Positions 19,101 to 22,343 of a stretch of 22,343 nucleotides of DNA are shown one piece after another (positions within the stretch are counted from its first letter, which is position 1; each line of letters opens with the position of its first letter). The notes beneath the pieces are model-generated. The model had not been told where the DNA came from and ran no database searches. It saw only the letters and a list, made by a program, of their open reading frames with translations. The DNA is from Mesotaenium endlicherianum (lineage: Eukaryota > Streptophyta > Zygnematophyceae > Zygnematales > Mesotaeniaceae). The stretch spans positions 220,614-242,956 of the forward strand of contig WELA01005328.1 of NCBI GenBank assembly GCA_009602735.1. Direction: 5' to 3'. The position numbers and the translations under genes were made by a program.

Positions 19101-22100
19101 CACACTCACTCTCATGCACTCACCCTCTCTCTCTCACACACACGCGCACACGCACGCACACACGCATGTACACACCCGGACACCCACCCACACATGCACA
19201 CGCACACAGGTGCGCAGGCACATAAACCCACCCAGGCACATGCACACATGCACACAGCCAGACACCCACACGCACACACACGCGCGTGCGCGCATCCACA
19301 TAAGCCCACCAGGGCACATGTACATACAGACTTGCGTGCACTCGTGCAAATGCACGTGTGTCTCTGCAGAGAGTTGTACATTACTAGAAATATACAACCC
19401 AGGCTCCGACTTAATATTTGAACGGATAATCCGCTGTAATTTTCTGCCCTACATCAGGCAGGTGGAGCCTCAACCAGTGCCCAGAAAAGCCGCTGGGTCT
19501 TTTCAGCAGGGGCTCTCGGCAGTGACCCCAGAATTTTCTGCAGGTGTGCAGGCCAGAGTTCTTAGTATACGTGCATGCAGAGGTATTAACATATACTTAC
19601 ACATGTATAATCAATCATACATACAAAGCATGCATACGACTCTGCATAAATGCAGAACATGCATGTGTGAGCAGCCTTGCTCCATGCTTTTGCGCACGCA
19701 TGCAGACAAAGCACTCGGAGAAGCACGCACGTCCAGACATCCGTGCATGCATGTGTGTCTATCGCCAAACCCTGCCAAATCCCCGACTCTTTCTCATTCA
19801 GAAAAGACCCGTGCTTCCCTTGTGCAACATGACCAGAAGTTACAAGCATGCCAAGAATGCAAAGCAGCGATAGTAGAAACAGTATACACAGCAGAACAAT
19901 GCACAGGGGGCTCCGCAATCGCACGTGGGCGAGCGAGCGTGACGGCTGCTGTTGCTGCTGCTGCTGCTGCTGCGGCTGCAGGAGGCGGGCTACCACACGG
20001 CGTTGATTGGAAAGTATCTCAACGGCTACGGGTCCACGAAGGGCGTCAGCGCCACGCACGTGCCGCCCGGGTGGGACGAATGGCTGGCGTTCATCAACAT
20101 CGACTACTTTAACTGGACCGCCTCCGACAACGGCAAGCTCGTGTGCGCGCACGTCCCCATCCTCCCTTCGCCCCATCTCTGAAGTCCTCTTGCTGGCGTT
20201 TTCTGTTTTCCCTCTTCCTCTTTGTTGTCCTGTCCTTTTCCTTGTCCTCTTCCTTGTCCTCGCTCGTCCTCGCCAGGCACGTCCCAAATCCACCCCGTAC
20301 CAGAGAGAAGCAGAAAACAATTGGTGCGGTGTGCGTGTCCCCAAAATATGTCTCAAACACCTTTAATTCATCTGTGGGAGTATGTGATTTTACATTGCCG
20401 CGCTCAGCACTTTCTCACGCTTAATGATCGCCGACGCATCGCTGAGCAGGAGCTACGGGCTGGAGGAGGACGACTACTCCACCGACGTCCTCAAGCGCCG
20501 CGCCCTCCGCTACCTCCGCACGCGCGCCGCGGCGGCAAAGCCGGCGCCGGCGGCAGGGGCAGGGGCCGGCGGGGGAGCGGGAGCGGGGGCCTCCTCCTCC
20601 TTTTCCTCCACCACCTCGGGCGACGGGGAAAGGGCCGGCACACCCCCGCCCTTTTTCCTGTACCTGACGCCGTACGCGGCGCACGCGCCGGAGGTGCCCG
20701 CTCCCCGCCATGACGGCAAGCTCGACGGTATCAAGGTCCGCAGCGCTGTCACTTTCAGCAATACCAGCAACCTGCCACCTGTGTCTGCTTCTCGGCAGCG
20801 GTCAGGAAAACATCGAGAGTCTGAACTTGTGAGTCAGAGATGTTCTTTTATGGACACCCCTAAGGCCCAAAGCGCTGGTTCCTTGTCACCCCCGCCTAAG
20901 ACCCGAAACTTGACAATCCAAAAATTTTGACTTCCTGGCACTCTTGGCCCCGTGCTAAGATGACCTCAAACCCTCTCTCGTTGAGCGCCCCCGGGACTTT
21001 CTCTCCACGTTTCTCCTTGGGGTCTTTGAGGAGGGCATTCTCACGGGAAAGTGAGTCCTGAAGCTTTAAAAAAATAAAAATCAGGTGCAGCCTGGAAGCC
21101 GGGCCCTGCCTTTATTGACCAGTTTTTTGTGGATGCTCAAACAATCGAGCAAGTCAAGCAGGTAAACGTGCCCCCCACACTCTCACTTGCAAGAATGCGA
21201 GTACGCGTGAGGTAGGACTGGGAGCCAGCGTGAGTATGCGACAGGCAGGGGTACGGCTGATGGGTACGTGTGATGGGAAAACCTCGAGTGTACGCGCGTG
21301 CGTTCATGTAAGAAGTCTGTTGCGCACTCGCACTGCACAAGCACGCACACATCCACGTACCCGCACGTTGACTTCTCCGCATCTACATGCATGTACACAT
21401 GATCTGTGCACATATGCCGGCACATGTCCATCTTAAGCACACATGTGTCGGCGCACGTCCATCTTAGCACACTTGTGTCGGCGCATAACCTCGAAAAATC
21501 GCGGCGTTGGTGCCGGCCCCGCGCGCAGATCCCGCGCACGCCCAACTGGCCCGGGGAGTACGCGCAGATGCGCGACAAGCGCAGCGCCATGAAGCTGTAC
21601 CCGCGCATCCAGCGCAAGTACCTGGACCTCTTCGATTTCGTCTACCAGAAGCGCGCGGAGACGCTGCTGGCCGTGGACGAGATGATTGACGAGATCGTCA
21701 CGGAGCTGGAGGCCACAGGTGTGCGCGCGCGAGTGTGTGCGCGTGTGTGTGTGTGTGTGCGCGTCCATGTGTGTGCGTGCGTGCGTGTGTGTGTGTGTTT
21801 GTGTGCATCTGCTGCTGTTGCTGCGCTGCTGCGGCTGTACCGCTGTTGCCACTGCTGTTGCAGCTGCCGCACTTCTGCCGCTGTGCTGCTTCTGCTACTG
21901 CTGCTGCTGGTGCTTTCACTGCTGCTACTGCTGCTGCACAGCAGCAGCTGCTGTTGATGTTATTTCTGCCGCGCTGCTGCTGCTGCCCCCTCCCCCCTCC
22001 CACCTCGTCCCCTTGCTCCTTCCCGGCGCTACGCTGCGGCTGCTGCCGTTTCTGCTTGAGGCCTGTGTCGATGTAAACAGCAGCTTTGGGGAGGGCCCCT

Positions 22101-22343
22101 AGAACAAGAACTGGCATCGTGTCCTCAGCATGTAGTCCTTCTCATGCTGGACTACGTGGCATGTGCGTCCGGGAGGACATGGGGGGGAATAGCAACCTGT
22201 GCTTGCATGTACGTGATTGCGTGAAAATTTAAAAGGTAAGTATGCTATTTTCGATCGAGAAAGTGTGCTCGTGCACACTAAAGAAGAACTATTGGCTGGC
22301 AAGCAGGCTCCAGCATCAACCTTTCTCTCCCCCTCCCCCCCCC
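16015..22343 (+). CDS. Secreted sulfatase, N-acetylglucosamine-6-sulfatase/arylsulfatase type, 3' end missing
   Basis: Hydrolyses sulfate esters, probably on glycans, in the secretory pathway or outside the cell (family knowledge). Seven exons join in frame: 16015 or 16048-16103, 16709-16787, 17827-17970, 18927-19019, 19982-20142, 20450-20735 and 21529-21718. Numbered from the ATG at 16048: signal peptide about 1-22, metal-site Asp38-Asp39 in LLLVDDVD, Cys77 in CCPSRTSILTGR as the formylglycine precursor with Arg80, Lys135 in IGKYLNGYG and His256 in YAAHAP. The spacing, NWTASDNGKLV, DYSTDVLKRRAL and RAETLLAVDEMIDEIV resemble animal GlcNAc-6-sulfatase and algal arylsulfatases. About 336 residues are visible of roughly 500-650 usual; the block with the TSDNG metal ligands lies beyond the right edge. 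Substrate cannot be assigned. Confidence 0.92.
16104..16708 (+). other. Sulfatase intron 1
   Basis: A 605-bp GT-AG phase 2 intron. It contains a (CA)n run (about 16126-16174), then a protein-like open frame at 16192-16428 that I could not identify. Confidence 0.75.
16126..16174. repeat. CA microsatellite
   Basis: A (CA)n run with a few CT and CG interruptions, about 20 bases downstream of the exon 1 donor. Confidence 0.9.
16709..16787 (+). CDS. Sulfatase exon 2 (first metal-binding Asp pair)
   Basis: A short exon encoding TGAAEESVRKPNIILLLVDD and then VDHFLG. PNIxLLLxDDxD is the standard opening strand of type I sulfatases. The acceptor is CCTCTTACAG and the donor GGC|GTAAGC, phase 0. Confidence 0.92.
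16891..16938. repeat. Direct repeat carrying TGACGTGTCA
   Basis: The 16-bp sequence ATTCGCTGACGTGTCA occurs exactly at 16897-16912 and 16923-16938, each preceded by TCGCTC. TGACGTG is an ACGT-core motif of the kind bound by bZIP factors. Confidence 0.8.
17200..17325. repeat. TATG/TACATA-rich low-complexity tract
   Basis: Runs of TATG, TACATATA and TATATATG units inside sulfatase intron 2. It is strongly AT-rich in an otherwise GC-rising region. Confidence 0.8.
17827..17970 (+). CDS. Sulfatase exon 3 (CCPSR active site)
   Basis: Forty-eight codons with MPQMSQHIAQQGINFTNYFV followed by NFALCCPSRTSILTGR. The second Cys (codon 17920-17922) is the residue oxidised to formylglycine in Cys-type sulfatases. 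The acceptor is a T-run ending CGGCAG and the donor GGC|GTACGT, phase 0. Confidence 0.95.
17979..18103. repeat. Polypyrimidine tract with internal CTCTTC repeats
   Basis: Almost entirely C and T on the plus strand with recurring CTCTTCACTCTT and TTCGCTCTTTGC blocks, starting just after the exon 3 donor. Long homopyrimidine tracts can form triplex DNA. Confidence 0.85.
18590..18692. repeat. CACG/CA microsatellite
   Basis: Mixed (CA)n and (CACG)n units in sulfatase intron 3. Confidence 0.85.
18927..19019 (+). CDS. Sulfatase exon 4
   Basis: Thirty-one codons beginning VISNTDSGLLSGEERFIQQG and ending HRTLPVWLK, the block between the active site and the catalytic Lys in this family. The acceptor is GTGTGCAG and the donor AAG|GTCGGC, phase 0. 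Confidence 0.9.
19044..19320. repeat. Degenerate CA/CACG repeat field
   Basis: About 275 bases of CA-based repeats with CACGCA, ACACCCA and GGCACAT variants on the plus strand. Confidence 0.8.
19945..19981. repeat. CTG repeat forming the exon 5 acceptor
   Basis: A (CTG)n-like run interrupted by TTG and CGG that ends GGCTGCAG immediately before exon 5. Several potential CAG/TGCAG acceptors are therefore close together. Confidence 0.8.
19982..20142 (+). CDS. Sulfatase exon 5 (catalytic Lys block)
   Basis: Encodes EAGYHTALIGKYLNGYG, then THVPPGWDEWLAF and FNWTASDNGKLV, very like animal GlcNAc-6-sulfatase. NWT is a possible N-glycosylation site. The acceptor is the end of a (CTG)n run. The donor GTGCGC at 20143 (phase 2) is chosen over the GTGTGC two bases earlier because only it keeps the exon 6 frame. 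Confidence 0.9.
20143..20449 (+). other. Sulfatase intron 5
   Basis: A 307-bp GT-AG phase 2 intron with a pyrimidine-rich CCTTGTCCT repeat block at about 20195-20275. No gene is recognised. Confidence 0.85.
20450..20735 (+). CDS. Sulfatase exon 6 (substrate-site His, Ala/Gly-rich insert)
   Basis: Begins SYGLEEDDYSTDVLKRRALR and later FFLYLTPYAAHAPEVPAPRH, where the His of AHAP is an expected active-site residue. Between them a low-complexity Ala/Gly/Ser insert of about 40 residues (about 204-243) has no counterpart in animal homologues. The acceptor is GAGCAG|GAGC; the donor AAG|GTCCGC is phase 0. Confidence 0.9.
20736..21528 (+). other. Sulfatase intron 6
   Basis: A 793-bp GT-AG phase 0 intron. 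It has related blocks around 21416-21490 (GTCGGCGCA with CCATCTTA, repeated). No gene is recognised. Confidence 0.8.
21529..21718 (+). CDS. Sulfatase exon 7 (last visible)
   Basis: Encodes IPRTPNWPGEYAQMRDK, MKLYPRIQRKYLDLFDFVYQ and RAETLLAVDEMIDEIVTELE. The last block aligns with the [20 protein letters not shown] region of GlcNAc-6-sulfatase. The acceptor is GCGCGCAG; the donor ACAG|GTGTGC (phase 1) opens directly into a TG microsatellite. Confidence 0.9.
21719..21986. repeat. TG microsatellite followed by CTG/CAG-rich field
   Basis: (TG)n with CG interruptions passes into irregular CTG, TTG and CTA triplets. At 21928-21947 the triplets flip from (CTG)3 to (CAG)3, forming an inverted triplet repeat. 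Confidence 0.85.
21719..22343 (+). other. Start of sulfatase intron 7
   Basis: Begins with a TG/CG microsatellite (21719-21806), then a CTG-rich field (about 21808-21986). Beyond that nothing recognisable is seen. No block with the expected TSDNG motif is present, so the gene continues past the edge. Confidence 0.7.

Larger units (their letters stand above)
19020..19981 (+). other. Sulfatase intron 4
   Basis: A 962-bp GT-AG phase 0 intron. Its first third is a CA/CACG/CCCACA repeat field and it ends in a (CTG)n run that forms the splice acceptor. Long open frames through it are repeat translation, not genes. Confidence 0.8.

Noticed and set aside
19114..20112. A 332-codon plus-strand open frame
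   Set aside because: Its first third is repeat translation (His/Thr), and it overlaps sulfatase exon 5 in the wrong frame.
19586..20356. A 256-codon minus-strand open frame with a Gln run and a hydrophobic stretch
   Set aside because: It lies antisense to sulfatase exon 5 and introns 4-5. The Gln run is just the reverse of the CTG repeat at the acceptor.

Overview
The window looks like nuclear DNA of a green-lineage (Viridiplantae) eukaryote, most probably an alga. Two of its three genes are split into many exons with GT-AG introns of about 0.3 to 1.4 kb. The introns are full of CA/TG, CTG/CAG and pyrimidine microsatellites, and coding exons in the flanks are strongly GC-rich. The leftmost gene encodes the plant-type bifunctional L-arabinokinase, a domain fusion typical of green plants and algae. 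I cannot name the species.

Layout: (1) About 1-8490, minus strand: an L-arabinokinase (ARA1-like) gene. Nine exons were assembled by matching splice phases and the known family architecture; the C-terminal exons lie beyond the left edge. (2) 8491-12109: about 3.6 kb of AT-richer intergenic DNA with no convincing gene, but with a perfect hairpin, a diverged tandem repeat and a dense cluster of W-box-like motifs. (3) 12110-13786, plus strand: an intronless 558-residue UDP-glycosyltransferase (GT1 family) with one C-terminal membrane segment and no N-terminal signal peptide. (4) 13787-16014: AT-richer intergenic DNA. (5) 16015 (or 16048) to beyond the right edge, plus strand: a secreted type I sulfatase of the N-acetylglucosamine-6-sulfatase/arylsulfatase type. 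Seven exons are resolved, including the CCPSR active-site exon; the 3' part is missing.

How the genes may work together: all three act on carbohydrates. The kinase salvages free L-arabinose into the UDP-sugar pathway, the UGT would use a UDP-sugar donor, and the sulfatase removes sulfate from secreted or lysosomal glycans. A shared role in recycling a sulfated arabinose-containing wall polysaccharide is possible but is inference only. The kinase and UGT are divergently oriented. The middle of the window, including the 5' exons of both split genes, is visibly less GC-rich than either flank. No RNA genes, CRISPR arrays or intact mobile elements were recognised.
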